A DNA stretch of 41,161 nt from Lachnospiraceae bacterium (GCA_900766925.1 CAAFXG010000414.1:1-41161); one strand, 5' to 3'. Counted from the stretch's first letter, positions 1-8,822 are shown. Notes: a model not told the origin generated them from the sequence alone. A program made the numbers and translations.

Positions 1-150
1 GAAGAGCCTTTTAAATCAAAAATCATGTTCAGCATAGGCTTCCATGATTTTTAAGTCTCTTCTCCATAGCATAACAAAGGAATTCAAACAGTACACGCTT
101 ATAAGCAGCAGAGGCGGCCAGGTCCAGTTTATCGCTAATTAGGCAACCAC
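1..150. repeat. Partial copy of a long-hairpin dispersed element
   Basis: Positions 1-104 match 16789-16889 of this window almost base for base. The shared parts are the GAAGAG/CTCTTC pair (1-6 with 57-62), the AAAAATCATG/CATGATTTTT stem (18-27 with 43-52) with a 15-nt loop, then ATAGCATAAC and TTCAAACAGTA. From about 105 to 150 the sequence still lines up without gaps with the right arm of the other copy, but only about half the bases agree. The left arm would lie outside the window. No reading frame in it looks like a real protein. Confidence 0.75.
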
Positions 151-293
151 GTTATGTCGACTAATCTTTTCTTTGTGGCTGAGTCTGTCATTATGAAAAT
201 ATTTTTATTTTACATAAGTCAATATTCCTGAAATATTCCCCGAAATCAAATTATGAATTTACTGTGAAAAATTGGTATAAAATGAAAAACAAG

Positions 294-322
294 TTGGAAA
301 TAATCACTAAAAATGTTATACT
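294..322 (+). promoter_or_regulatory. Sigma-A promoter for the ABC exporter operon
   Basis: TTGGAA at 294-299 and TATACT at 317-322 are separated by 17 bp. This is the best SigA-type promoter in the AT-rich stretch before the exporter genes. It predicts a leader of roughly 75 nt before the start codon at 404. Confidence 0.6.
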
Positions 323-403
323 AACAAACGCTAAATAAGGATTATCTGTTGTATTTTTATATGCAGGAAATAATAAATTACATATACGAAAGGAAGTTGA
401 GAT

Positions 404-2206
404 ATGTTAAAAACATTAAGTGCCCAGATAAAAGAATTTAAAAGGGCATCTATTGCGACACCAATTTTTATGGTGCTTGAGGTTGTTGTGGAAACTCTGA
501 TTCCGCTTCTTATGGCATCAATTATAGACGATGGTGTTGAAAAGGGAGATATGAAGCATATAGTTATAGTCGGTGCGTGTATGGCAGTGCTTGCCATTTC
601 CGGACTTGTTTTCGGTATGCTTGGAGGCAGATATGGTGCCAAGGCATCAACGGGCTTCGCAAGAAATTTGAGAGAGGCAATGTATAATAACATACAGACG
701 TTTTCGTTTTCAAATATAGATAAGTACTCTACAGCGGGACTCATTACAAGACTTACCACAGACGTAACCAATATTCAGAATGCGTATCAGATGCTTCTGA
801 GAATGTGCATGAGAGCGCCTATGAGCCTTCTGTTTGCAATGATAATGGCATTTACAATTAACGCAAGACTTGCAAGTATTTATCTTATCGCGGTATGTGT
901 CCTGGGTTTCTTTTTGTGTATCATTATTCATTTTGCAACTAAGTATTTTACCCAGGTATTCAAGAAATATGACGATTTAAATGCAAGTGTTCAGGAGAAC
1001 GTGTCAGCAATAAGGGTAGTAAAGGCATATGTAAGGGAAGACTACGAGAAGAATAAATTTCAGAATGCAAATGACAATATTTACGGAATGTTTATTAAAG
1101 CTGAAAAGGTTCTTGCGTGGAACAGCCCTCTCATGATTTTTACGGTGTATGCATGTATTCTCCTTATAAGCTGGATAGGTGCACACATGATAGTTGTAGG
1201 TTCATTAAAAACAGGAGAATTGATGAGCCTTCTTACATATTGTATGAACATTCTTATGAATTTGATGATGCTTTCAATGATATTTGTAATGATGTCAATG
1301 AGTATGCCAAGTGCAAGGCGTATTGCAGAAGTAATTGAAGAAAAAACAGACATAGTTAATCCGGATAATCCTATTATGACGGTTTCGGATGGTAGTATAG
1401 ATTTTGTAAATGTTGATTTTAAATACAAAAAATTTAAAAGAAATACAGATAGTTTAAAGATGAACGATGAGGGTGTAATTGAGGAGAGTGTTGGAGAACC
1501 TGTATTAAGCGGAATAAACCTGCACATTAATGCAGGAGAAACAATTGGTATTATAGGCGGTACGGGCAGCTCCAAATCAAGTCTTGTTAATCTGATAAGC
1601 AGATTGTACGATGTAACCTCCGGTGAGCTTTTGGTAGGTGGCAGGAATGTTAAGGAATACGATCTGGAGGTTCTTCGAAATGAGGTTTCAGTTGTTCTTC
1701 AGAAAAATGTTTTGTTCTCAGGAACAATATATGAAAACCTGAGATGGGGTGATAAAAATGCAACAGATGAAGAGTGCCAAAGGGCGTGTCAGCTTGCATG
1801 TGCTGATGAGTTTATTGAGAGAATGCCGGATGGCTATAATACACATATTGAACAGGGAGGTGCCAATGTTTCCGGCGGTCAGAGACAGAGACTTTGTATA
1901 GCAAGAGCACTTCTTAAAAAGCCTAAGATTTTGATATTAGATGATAGTACAAGTGCCGTTGATACTGCAACTGATGCAAAGATACGCAGGGCATTTAAAG
2001 AAGAGATACCTGATACCACCAAAATTATCATTGCTCAGCGTGTCAGCAGTGTCATAGACGCCGACAGAATTATTGTTATGGAGAATGGTAAGATTGATGG
2101 TGTGGGAACACACGAAGAACTCCTTCGCAATAATGACATATACAAGGATGTATATGAGTCTCAGACAAAAGGCAGTGGTGATTTTGATGAGGGAGGTGAA
2201 AGATAA
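404..2206 (+). CDS. ABC exporter subunit with degenerate ATP site (heterodimeric multidrug-type)
   Basis: A 600-residue fused membrane and ATPase half-transporter of the type IV exporter fold. Hydrophobic segments fill residues 20-300 and the nucleotide-binding domain follows from about 330. The Walker A region at 385-393 reads GGTGSSKSS, with Ser in place of the last Gly before Lys. The signature is VSGGQ (489-493). Walker B ends in Asp-Asp (513-514) instead of Asp-Glu, and Gln545 replaces the H-loop His. This is the usual pattern of the non-catalytic half of heterodimeric exporters such as BmrC or TM287. The gene overlaps its partner by one base (TAATG), so the two are translationally coupled. 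Substrate unknown; drug or lipid-like export is inferred from the family. An AAGGAAG ribosome site precedes the ATG. Confidence 0.93.
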   Translation: MLKTLSAQIKEFKRASIATPIFMVLEVVVETLIPLLMASIIDDGVEKGDMKHIVIVGACMAVLAISGLVFGMLGGRYGAKASTGFARNLREAMYNNIQTFSFSNIDKYSTAGLITRLTTDVTNIQNAYQMLLRMCMRAPMSLLFAMIMAFTINARLASIYLIAVCVLGFFLCIIIHFATKYFTQVFKKYDDLNASVQENVSAIRVVKAYVREDYEKNKFQNANDNIYGMFIKAEKVLAWNSPLMIFTVYACILLISWIGAHMIVVGSLKTGELMSLLTYCMNILMNLMMLSMIFVMMSMSMPSARRIAEVIEEKTDIVNPDNPIMTVSDGSIDFVNVDFKYKKFKRNTDSLKMNDEGVIEESVGEPVLSGINLHINAGETIGIIGGTGSSKSSLVNLISRLYDVTSGELLVGGRNVKEYDLEVLRNEVSVVLQKNVLFSGTIYENLRWGDKNATDEECQRACQLACADEFIERMPDGYNTHIEQGGANVSGGQRQRLCIARALLKKPKILILDDSTSAVDTATDAKIRRAFKEEIPDTTKIIIAQRVSSVIDADRIIVMENGKIDGVGTHEELLRNNDIYKDVYESQTKGSGDFDEGGER

Positions 2207-4125
2207 TGTCACATGCAAAGGTAGTAAAACCTATGAAGGGAGGTCCGAGAGGACCAAAGCCTGTGATTGATAATCCGGGAAAACTGTTTGGAAGGATTAT
2301 GGGCTATGTGGGAGCCAAATACAAATGGCATTGCATAGTTGTTGTTTTGTGTATCATTATTAATGCACTTGCCAGTGTCCAGGGTACAATGTTTATGCGT
2401 ACTCTGATTGATAACTATATTTTACCTATGATTGGTAAGGAATCCCCTGATTATTCAGGACTGCTTCATGCCATACTCCGAGTTGCGGTATTTTACGGAT
2501 GTGGAATTATTGCAGCATATGTCCAGGCAATACTCATGATGTATATAACGCAGGGTACACTCAGAAATTTACGAAATGATTTATTTAATCATATGGAAAG
2601 TCTTCCTATCAAATATTTTGACCAGAATGCTCATGGTGATATCATGTCCATTTATACAAATGATATTGATACCTTAAGACAGATGATTAGTCAGAGTATT
2701 CCACAGTGTATTTCGAGTGTAATTACGATTATCAGTGTATTTGTCAGTATGCTGATTCTGAATGTTCCGCTCACTATAGTTACAATCATAATGGTGTTTG
2801 TAATGATGAAAGCCAGTGCCTATGTTGCAGGAAACAGCGGTAAGTATTTTGCAAAGCAACAGCAGGATTTAGGTGAGGTAAATGGATTTATCGAGGAAAT
2901 GATTGAAGGCCAGAAGGTAGTAAAGGTATTCTGCCATGAGGAGGAGAGCAAGAAGCGGTTTAAAGAAATAAATGACAAGCTGTACGAGAGTGCTGACAAT
3001 GCAAATAAATATGCCAATATTATAGGTCCGATTAACGCACAGCTTGGTAATCTTTCATATGTTATATGTGCCATTACAGGTGGTGCACTTGCATTAAATG
3101 GTGTAGGTGGATTTACCCTGGGTGGTCTGGCAAGCTTCCTTACCTTTAATAAAAGCTTCAGTATGCCTATTAATCAGGTTAGTATGCAGATGAACTCGAT
3201 TATTATGGCGCTTGCCGGTGCCGAGAGAATATTCAGGCTTCTTGATGAGGAACCGGAGACCGATGACGGTTATGTAACACTTGTCAATGCAAGGGAAATT
3301 AACGGAGAAATAGAAGAAACAACCGAGCGTACCGGAATGTGGGCATGGAAGCATAAGCATCAGGCAGACGGTTCGGTAAGCTATGTAAAATTAACGGGTG
3401 ATGTTGTTTTTGATGATGTCGACTTTGGCTATGTTGAGGATAAGATAGTCCTTCATAATGTTGATTTGTTTGCAACTCCGGGACAGAAAATTGCATTTGT
3501 TGGGTCGACAGGTGCAGGTAAGACGACCATTACCAATCTGATTAATCGTTTCTATGATATACAGGATGGAAAGATAAGATATGACGGAATCAACATAAAC
3601 AAGATATGTAAATCAGACCTGAGACGTTCTCTTGGCATGGTTTTGCAGGATACACATCTGTTTACTGCAACGGTAATGGAGAATATAAGGTACGGCAGAC
3701 TTGATGCAACGGATGAGGAGGTAATTGCTGCGGCAAAGCTTGCTAATGCACATGGCTTTATCAAGCGATTGCCATATGGATATGATACTATGCTGACCAA
3801 TGATGGCTCTAATCTAAGTCAGGGACAAAGACAGCTTCTTGCCATTGCAAGGGCGGCAATTGCAAATCCTCCGGTATTAATATTAGATGAAGCAACAAGC
3901 TCCATTGATACAAGAACTGAGAAAATTGTTCAGGAGGGTATGGACAAGCTTATGAAGGGAAGAACAACCTTTGTAATTGCCCACAGGCTGTCAACGGTTA
4001 AAAACAGTGACTGCATCATGGTGCTTGAACAAGGAAGGGTTATTGAGCGTGGAACTCACGATGACCTTATAGCTTTAAAAGGAAAATATTACCAGTTATA
4101 TACAGGCTGTGCGGTTGAACAATAA
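2206..4125 (+). CDS. ABC exporter subunit with canonical ATP site
   Basis: A 639-residue half-transporter and partner of the preceding gene. Membrane segments lie roughly at residues 40-310 and the ATPase domain from about 395. Walker A is GSTGAGKTT (433-441), Walker B ends in Asp561-Glu562, and the H-loop His is present at 593. These make this the catalytically complete half. Its signature is LSQGQ (537-541) rather than LSGGQ; in a head-to-tail dimer that motif faces the degenerate site of the partner, matching the usual asymmetry. The N-terminal 25 residues are Gly/Pro/Lys-rich and cytoplasmic. It overlaps the upstream gene by one base. The transported compound cannot be told from sequence. 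Confidence 0.94.
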   Translation: MSHAKVVKPMKGGPRGPKPVIDNPGKLFGRIMGYVGAKYKWHCIVVVLCIIINALASVQGTMFMRTLIDNYILPMIGKESPDYSGLLHAILRVAVFYGCGIIAAYVQAILMMYITQGTLRNLRNDLFNHMESLPIKYFDQNAHGDIMSIYTNDIDTLRQMISQSIPQCISSVITIISVFVSMLILNVPLTIVTIIMVFVMMKASAYVAGNSGKYFAKQQQDLGEVNGFIEEMIEGQKVVKVFCHEEESKKRFKEINDKLYESADNANKYANIIGPINAQLGNLSYVICAITGGALALNGVGGFTLGGLASFLTFNKSFSMPINQVSMQMNSIIMALAGAERIFRLLDEEPETDDGYVTLVNAREINGEIEETTERTGMWAWKHKHQADGSVSYVKLTGDVVFDDVDFGYVEDKIVLHNVDLFATPGQKIAFVGSTGAGKTTITNLINRFYDIQDGKIRYDGININKICKSDLRRSLGMVLQDTHLFTATVMENIRYGRLDATDEEVIAAAKLANAHGFIKRLPYGYDTMLTNDGSNLSQGQRQLLAIARAAIANPPVLILDEATSSIDTRTEKIVQEGMDKLMKGRTTFVIAHRLSTVKNSDCIMVLEQGRVIERGTHDDLIALKGKYYQLYTGCAVEQ

Positions 4126-4152
4126 TATAATATTATATGGAATAAATTTCTA

Positions 4153-4181
4153 TTGACTTACGGAAATCTACTATTTAAAAT
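4153..4181 (+). promoter_or_regulatory. Sigma-A promoter before the phospholipase C-like gene
   Basis: TTGACT at 4153-4158 and TAAAAT at 4176-4181 with a 17-bp spacer, about 60 bp before the start codon at 4244. Confidence 0.55.
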
Positions 4182-4243
4182 AATAAATGGAGTTGTCCCA
4201 CAGACTAAGCAGGGATACATAATAATATTTTCAGGAGAGCCGT

Positions 4244-4837
4244 ATGAGGAAAAAATCACACATTTCGTTATGCAAAGGGATACTTCATGGTCTGGATTTG
4301 ACTGGCAGGGTACATCATAAATTATCCTTTTACATAGGTAGTATATGGCCGGACTGTATTCCGTCCTTCATAACCAAAAGACATAATATAGATGAAACCT
4401 TTGATATTTTTACCAATCGCATGAATAAGTTCATAGCCAAGTTTAATAAGGAAAAGGACATGAGCGCAATTCAGACTATGAGAATGGGCATGGTACTACA
4501 CTATATAGCGGATTACTTTACATTTCCTCATAATAGTCATTATCAGGGTACAATAAAGGATCATTGTATTTATGAGGAAGGTCTGAAGAAAAAAATGTAC
4601 GAATTTGTAGCTGAGGAAAAAAAGAAGCTTGCAAAGGCGTCAAGCTTGGATTTGCCGGTTTTTACCAGCGTCAAGCAAATTACGGAGTTTATTAAGGAAA
4701 AACATTCACAATATATGAAACTCGACGGCAATGTTGACAGTGATTGTCTTTATGCATTTAAAAGCTGTATGGTTGTTATGTCATCACTACTTTTAATAGC
4801 TGATAGAAGTCAGGTTTTAGCAGGCGTTAATGTATAA
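4244..4837 (+). CDS. Zinc-dependent phospholipase C-like protein
   Basis: A 197-residue protein with the layout of the zinc-dependent phospholipase C / S1-P1 nuclease-like family. It has GSIWPD at 32-37 and a His/Asp-rich stretch with His86, Asp90, His96 and His100, followed by His107 and Glu111, suited to binding a metal cluster. Clostridial alpha-toxin-type enzymes are secreted, but this protein has no signal peptide and starts MRKKSH, so it probably acts in the cytoplasm. Its substrate is unknown; the family name is from motif resemblance, not proof of activity. An AGGAGA ribosome site precedes the ATG. It has its own promoter and does not appear to share a transcript with the exporter genes upstream. 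Confidence 0.72.
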   Translation: MRKKSHISLCKGILHGLDLTGRVHHKLSFYIGSIWPDCIPSFITKRHNIDETFDIFTNRMNKFIAKFNKEKDMSAIQTMRMGMVLHYIADYFTFPHNSHYQGTIKDHCIYEEGLKKKMYEFVAEEKKKLAKASSLDLPVFTSVKQITEFIKEKHSQYMKLDGNVDSDCLYAFKSCMVVMSSLLLIADRSQVLAGVNV

Positions 4838-4887
4838 ATATTATTTTGAACTGCTAATATACTGTAATTGAATAATGAGTCATAAAC

Positions 4888-4933
4888 CATGGCATACTAA
4901 TCCTGTAAATCAAAAAAGGAGGAGTATGCCATG
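4888..4933 (+). promoter_or_regulatory. Hairpin enclosing the ribosome site and start codon of the small Cys-rich gene
   Basis: CATGGCATACT at 4888-4898 is the exact reverse complement of AGTATGCCATG at 4923-4933. After a 2x2 internal loop, TCCT (4901-4904) pairs with AGGA (4917-4920), leaving a 12-nt loop. The start ATG (4931-4933) is fully in the stem and the AGGAGG ribosome site (4917-4922) is half paired. A weak promoter (TTGAAC 4846-4851) would start the transcript just before the left arm. Confidence 0.65.
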
Positions 4934-5116
4934 CGTAGTTCAACGGAAATATATAAAGAAGTTGCAGAAAGATGCAGTGCCTATGATAAGAAAGAAAAAA
5001 AGGATTGCTTCTGTAATATTGCCGGTGATAACAGAAGCTGCCTTAATTGCAGACATTTTGCAGATGACGAGCACTGCAAATTAGACTTATATGATCCTAT
5101 AGTTAAGGAATTATAA
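4931..5116 (+). CDS. Small Cys-rich protein of unknown function
   Basis: A 61-residue acidic/basic mixed protein with six cysteines (15, 26, 28, 37, 40, 49). The CxC at 26-28, the CxxCxHF at 37-43 and Cys49 preceded by His48 look like a small metal-binding site, possibly zinc or iron. No membrane segment or signal is present. The start is supported by AGGAGG eight bases upstream, but both elements sit inside a strong hairpin, so translation is probably conditional. A clear intrinsic terminator follows at 5134-5177, making this a single-gene transcript or the end of one. I do not recognise a named family; function unknown. Confidence 0.72.
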   Translation: MRSSTEIYKEVAERCSAYDKKEKKDCFCNIAGDNRSCLNCRHFADDEHCKLDLYDPIVKEL

Positions 5117-5133
5117 AATTTAATAATTACAGT

Positions 5134-5177
5134 AAGGATTACCGTTAAATAATAAAATAAGGCGGTAATCCTTTTTT
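5134..5177 (+). terminator. Intrinsic terminator after the small Cys-rich gene
   Basis: AAGGATTACCG (5134-5144) pairs with CGGTAATCCTT (5163-5173), and the stem runs into six T at 5172-5177. Confidence 0.85.
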
Positions 5178-5188
5178 GGTTGGCACCC

Positions 5189-5217
5189 TTGACACCGGAA
5201 AGCCTGATTGCTATACT
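5189..5217 (+). promoter_or_regulatory. Strong sigma-A promoter for the ABC-F gene
   Basis: TTGACA at 5189-5194 is a perfect -35. TATACT at 5212-5217 follows after 17 bp. It sits just downstream of the previous gene's terminator and about 70 bp before the start at 5285. Confidence 0.85.
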
Positions 5218-5284
5218 TTACTGTGTTTTATCAGAAAAATATAACCATTTGTTGATATGGTTAAAATAGAAAGGATTTAGAAAC

Positions 5285-6916
5285 ATGATTAGTGCAAATA
5301 ACGTTACACTCAGACTTGGAAAAAGAGCATTGTTTGAGGATGTAAATATAAAGTTTACAGAGGGCAACTGCTACGGTCTTATTGGTGCCAATGGTGCCGG
5401 AAAGTCAACCTTCCTAAAGATTTTATCAGGTGAGCTTGAACCTACAAATGGAGACATTATCATGAACGATGGGGAGAGACTGTCTGTTTTGCAGCAGGAT
5501 CACTTCAAATATGATGAGTTTATTGTTCTTGACACAGTAATTATGGGTAATAAGCGTCTCTATGAGATAATGAAGGAAAAGGACGCTATTTATGCAAAGG
5601 AGGATTTCTCTGATGAGGATGGAATCCGTGCGTCTGAGCTTGAGGCAGAATTTGCTGAAATGGATGGCTGGAATGCAGAAAGTGATGCAGCTACGCTTCT
5701 TAATGGTCTAGGAATCGATACAGATATACATTATAAGATGATGAGTGAGCTTGATGGTAATCAGAAGGTTAAGGTGCTTCTTGCCCAGGCCTTGTTTGGT
5801 AATCCTGATGTACTTCTTCTTGACGAGCCTACAAACCATCTTGACCTTGATGCCATTGCATGGTTAGAGGAGTTCCTGATTAATTTTGAGAATACCGTTA
5901 TTGTTGTTTCGCATGACAGATACTTCCTTAATAAGGTATGTACACATATCGCAGATATCGATTACTCTAAGATTCAGCTTTATGCGGGTAACTACGATTT
6001 CTGGTATGAGTCAAGCCAGCTTATGATTAAGCAGATGAAGGAAGCCAACAAGAAAAAGGAAGAGAAAATCAAGGAGCTGCAGGAATTTATCCAGAGATTC
6101 TCTGCAAATGCATCAAAATCCAAGCAGGCAACCTCGCGTAAGAGAGCACTTGAGAAAATACAGCTTGATGAAATACGTCCTTCAAGCCGTAAGTATCCTT
6201 ATATTGATTTCAGACCTAAGAGAGATATCGGAAATGAGGTTCTGACCGTATCTAATATTTCCAAGACAATAGATGGAGTTAAGGTTCTTGACAATATTTC
6301 GTTTACTGTCGGTCATGATGACAAGATTGCGTTTGTTGGTCCTAATACAATTGCAACAACTACGTTATTTAGAATTCTTGCAGGAGACCTTGAGCCTGAT
6401 GAAGGCACATTTAAATGGGGTGTAACGACATCTCAGGGATATTTCCCTAAGGACAATACAAAGGAATTTGACAATGACCTTGTAATTGCAGACTGGCTTG
6501 CACAGTATTCTGATGATAAGGATGCAACATATGTAAGAGGCTTCCTTGGAAGAATGCTCTTTGCCGGTGAGGATGGAGTTAAGAAGGTTAAGGTATTATC
6601 CGGAGGCGAGAAGGTCAGATGTCTCCTTTCAAAGCTGATGATTATGGGCTCAAATGTTCTTATACTTGATGAGCCTACCAACCATCTTGACATGGAATCT
6701 ATTACAGCGTTAAATAACGGACTTATAAAGTTCCCGGGTGTTGTACTCTTTGCGTGTCAGGATCATCAGTTTGTACAGACAACAGCTAATCGTATTATGG
6801 AGCTTACCAATACAGGCTTAATAGATAAGCAGACAACCTACGATGAATATCTTGACAATGACGAGCTTGCGAGAAAACGTCAGGTTATGAATATGTCAGG
6901 TGATGATGAAGATTAA
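5285..6916 (+). CDS. ABC-F family ATPase (YbiT-like) with degenerate second site
   Basis: A 543-residue soluble protein with two ATPase domains joined by a charged linker (about residues 245-300), as in ABC-F ribosome-associated factors. Domain 1 has Walker A GANGAGKST (34-42), Walker B with LLLDEPTNHLD (177-187) and SHD (209-211), but its signature reads LDGNQ (156-160). Domain 2 has a normal signature LSGGEK and LILDEPTNHLD. Its Walker A at 352-360 reads GPNTIATTT, lacking the P-loop Lys, and the switch His is replaced by Gln492 (CQDH). It has no membrane segments, so it is not a transporter; a role at the ribosome is inferred from the family. The ribosome site is AAAGGA before the ATG, and the gene has its own strong promoter. 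Confidence 0.9.
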   Translation: MISANNVTLRLGKRALFEDVNIKFTEGNCYGLIGANGAGKSTFLKILSGELEPTNGDIIMNDGERLSVLQQDHFKYDEFIVLDTVIMGNKRLYEIMKEKDAIYAKEDFSDEDGIRASELEAEFAEMDGWNAESDAATLLNGLGIDTDIHYKMMSELDGNQKVKVLLAQALFGNPDVLLLDEPTNHLDLDAIAWLEEFLINFENTVIVVSHDRYFLNKVCTHIADIDYSKIQLYAGNYDFWYESSQLMIKQMKEANKKKEEKIKELQEFIQRFSANASKSKQATSRKRALEKIQLDEIRPSSRKYPYIDFRPKRDIGNEVLTVSNISKTIDGVKVLDNISFTVGHDDKIAFVGPNTIATTTLFRILAGDLEPDEGTFKWGVTTSQGYFPKDNTKEFDNDLVIADWLAQYSDDKDATYVRGFLGRMLFAGEDGVKKVKVLSGGEKVRCLLSKLMIMGSNVLILDEPTNHLDMESITALNNGLIKFPGVVLFACQDHQFVQTTANRIMELTNTGLIDKQTTYDEYLDNDELARKRQVMNMSGDDED

Positions 6917-7008
6917 TCAGTAAAATAAGGCGTCAGACAGATATATAGACATTAGAGATTATAATTATTGTATTATGTGCCATAGGAGCGCATAGATTGG
7001 AGGAAATT

Positions 7009-8022
7009 ATGATAGACGGAAAGAAATCGATGCTTTCAGGTATGCAGGCTACGGGAATGATTACTCTTGGTAATTACCTTGGAGCCCTTAAAAATTGGGT
7101 TAATCTTTGCGATGAGGAAGATATTAAGTGCTTTTACGGAATTATGGACTTGCATTCCATAACGGTCAGACAGGATCCCACAGAATTCAGGAAGAATGCC
7201 AGAAGGCTGTTATTGCTTTATATAGCAGCAGGTCTTGACCCGGAGAAAAACTGCATTTTCTTCCAGTCACATGTACCTGCACATTCGCAGCTCGGTTGGA
7301 TATTGGATTGTTATACCTATATGGGTGAAATGAACAGAATGACACAGTTCAAGGATAAATCGGCTAAACATTCGGATAATATAAACACGGGTTTGTTTAC
7401 ATATCCTGTTCTTATGGCAGCAGATATTTTGTTATATCAGGCTGATTTGGTTCCTGTAGGCAAGGATCAGATGCAGCACCTTGAGATAACAAGGGATATT
7501 GCAAACCGTTTCAATGGCATTTATGGCGATGTATTCACAATTCCTGAACCATATATAGGCAAGAGTGGCGCTAAGATAATGAGTCTTCAGGATCCATCTA
7601 AGAAAATGTCCAAATCAGATGAAAACCCAAATGCCAGCATATATCTTCTGGATGATAAGGATACTATTATGCGCAAGTTTAAGAAGGCTGTTACGGATTC
7701 GGATGGTGTTATCGCATACAGTGAGGATAAGCCGGGAATTAAGAATCTTCTGGATATATATTGTGCGGTATCACGCAAGACCGTTGATGAGGCGTTAAAG
7801 GAATTTGACGGAATGGGGTACGGTAAGCTGAAGGAGATAGTGGGAGAGGCTGTTGCTGCTGAGCTAGCACCTCTTCAGGCAAGATTTAAGGAGCTGGAGG
7901 CTGATAAGGCATATATTGACAGAATTATTAAGAATAATGCTGAGCAGGCGTCATATTATGCTAATAAGACGCTTCGTAAGGTTATGAAAAAGGTTGGCTT
8001 TACGGAAATGCCAAGAATATAG
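7009..8022 (+). CDS. trpS: Tryptophanyl-tRNA synthetase
   Basis: A class I aminoacyl-tRNA synthetase that charges tRNA-Trp. The HIGH-like motif is the GNYLG segment (21-25), preceded by SGMQATG, and KMSKS is complete at 199-203. YPVLMAADILLY and PVGKDQMQH in the middle are typical of TrpRS. At 337 residues it has the normal length. I chose ATG 7009 because GGAGG lies about nine bases upstream; a TTG at 6997 in the same frame overlaps that ribosome site. No T-box leader (no AGGGTGGTACCGCG-like element) is visible in the short upstream region, so tRNA-sensing control is not evident. The ZIP transporter gene follows after only eight bases. Confidence 0.96.
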   Translation: MIDGKKSMLSGMQATGMITLGNYLGALKNWVNLCDEEDIKCFYGIMDLHSITVRQDPTEFRKNARRLLLLYIAAGLDPEKNCIFFQSHVPAHSQLGWILDCYTYMGEMNRMTQFKDKSAKHSDNINTGLFTYPVLMAADILLYQADLVPVGKDQMQHLEITRDIANRFNGIYGDVFTIPEPYIGKSGAKIMSLQDPSKKMSKSDENPNASIYLLDDKDTIMRKFKKAVTDSDGVIAYSEDKPGIKNLLDIYCAVSRKTVDEALKEFDGMGYGKLKEIVGEAVAAELAPLQARFKELEADKAYIDRIIKNNAEQASYYANKTLRKVMKKVGFTEMPRI

Positions 8023-8030
8023 GAGGGCAC

Positions 8031-8816
8031 ATGAAGGGAGTAATGCTTGCTTTATGGATTCCTTTTTTGGGAACGGCACTTGGCTCGGCTTGTGTGCTAT
8101 TTATGAAAAATGAGCTTAACGTCAAATTACAAAAGGCGTTAGCCGGATTTGCAGCGGGTGTTATGATTGCGGCATCAGTATGGTCGCTGCTTATACCCGC
8201 AATTGAACAGTCCGAAGATGACGGACTGGGTAAAATGTCGTTTATGCCGGCCGCGGTAGGGCTCTTGCTTGGTGTATTTTTTCTTCTGCTGTTAGATAAA
8301 CTGATACCTCATCTTCACGTTAACGAGGAAAAAGCAGAAGGACCCCATACGTCATTTAAGAAGGCTACTATGCTTATACTGGCGGTTACACTTCACAATA
8401 TACCTGAAGGAATGGCGGTAGGTGTTACCTTTGCCGGAATGTTATCCGGAGAGAGCTCGATAACATTTATGGGCGCTATGGCTCTGGCCATAGGTATTGC
8501 CGTGCAGAATTTCCCTGAGGGTGCAATTGTGTCAATGCCGGTTTGTGCATCTGGCGCAGGTCGTGGTAAAGCATTTTTATACGGAGTACTTTCGGGTATA
8601 GTTGAACCTGTAGGCGCACTGATTACAATCTGGCTGTCACATTATCTTGTGGGCGCAATGCCGTATCTCCTAAGCTTTGCAGCAGGAGCAATGATATATG
8701 TGGTGGTTGAAGAATTGATACCGGAATCTGCCGAGGGAGAACACTCGGATATAGGAACAATTGGATTTGCATTGGGTTTCGTTGTAATGATGATACTTGA
8801 TGTTGCGTTGGGATAA
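8031..8816 (+). CDS. ZIP family metal transporter
   Basis: A 261-residue membrane protein with about eight hydrophobic segments. The ZIP metal-site motifs are clear: HNIPEG at 122-127 in one helix and NFPEG at 160-164 in the next. A short His-containing loop (PHLH, 93-96) precedes them. ZIP proteins bring zinc, manganese or other divalent metals into the cytosol; which metal cannot be told here. The ribosome site AGGAGG lies just before the ATG and only eight bases separate it from trpS, so the two are probably co-transcribed although unrelated in function. A long hairpin follows the stop codon. Confidence 0.92.
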   Translation: MKGVMLALWIPFLGTALGSACVLFMKNELNVKLQKALAGFAAGVMIAASVWSLLIPAIEQSEDDGLGKMSFMPAAVGLLLGVFFLLLLDKLIPHLHVNEEKAEGPHTSFKKATMLILAVTLHNIPEGMAVGVTFAGMLSGESSITFMGAMALAIGIAVQNFPEGAIVSMPVCASGAGRGKAFLYGVLSGIVEPVGALITIWLSHYLVGAMPYLLSFAAGAMIYVVVEELIPESAEGEHSDIGTIGFALGFVVMMILDVALG

Positions 8817-8822
8817 TAAACG

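Noticed and set aside
331..771. 146-residue minus-strand frame over the exporter gene
   Set aside because: Antisense shadow of a clear ABC gene, without start signals.
4875..5084. 69-residue frame overlapping the small Cys-rich gene
   Set aside because: No ribosome site; the competing frame at 4931 has AGGAGG and a Cys pattern.
6917..7008. T-box leader for trpS
   Set aside because: No AGGGTGGTACCGCG-type motif and too little room.
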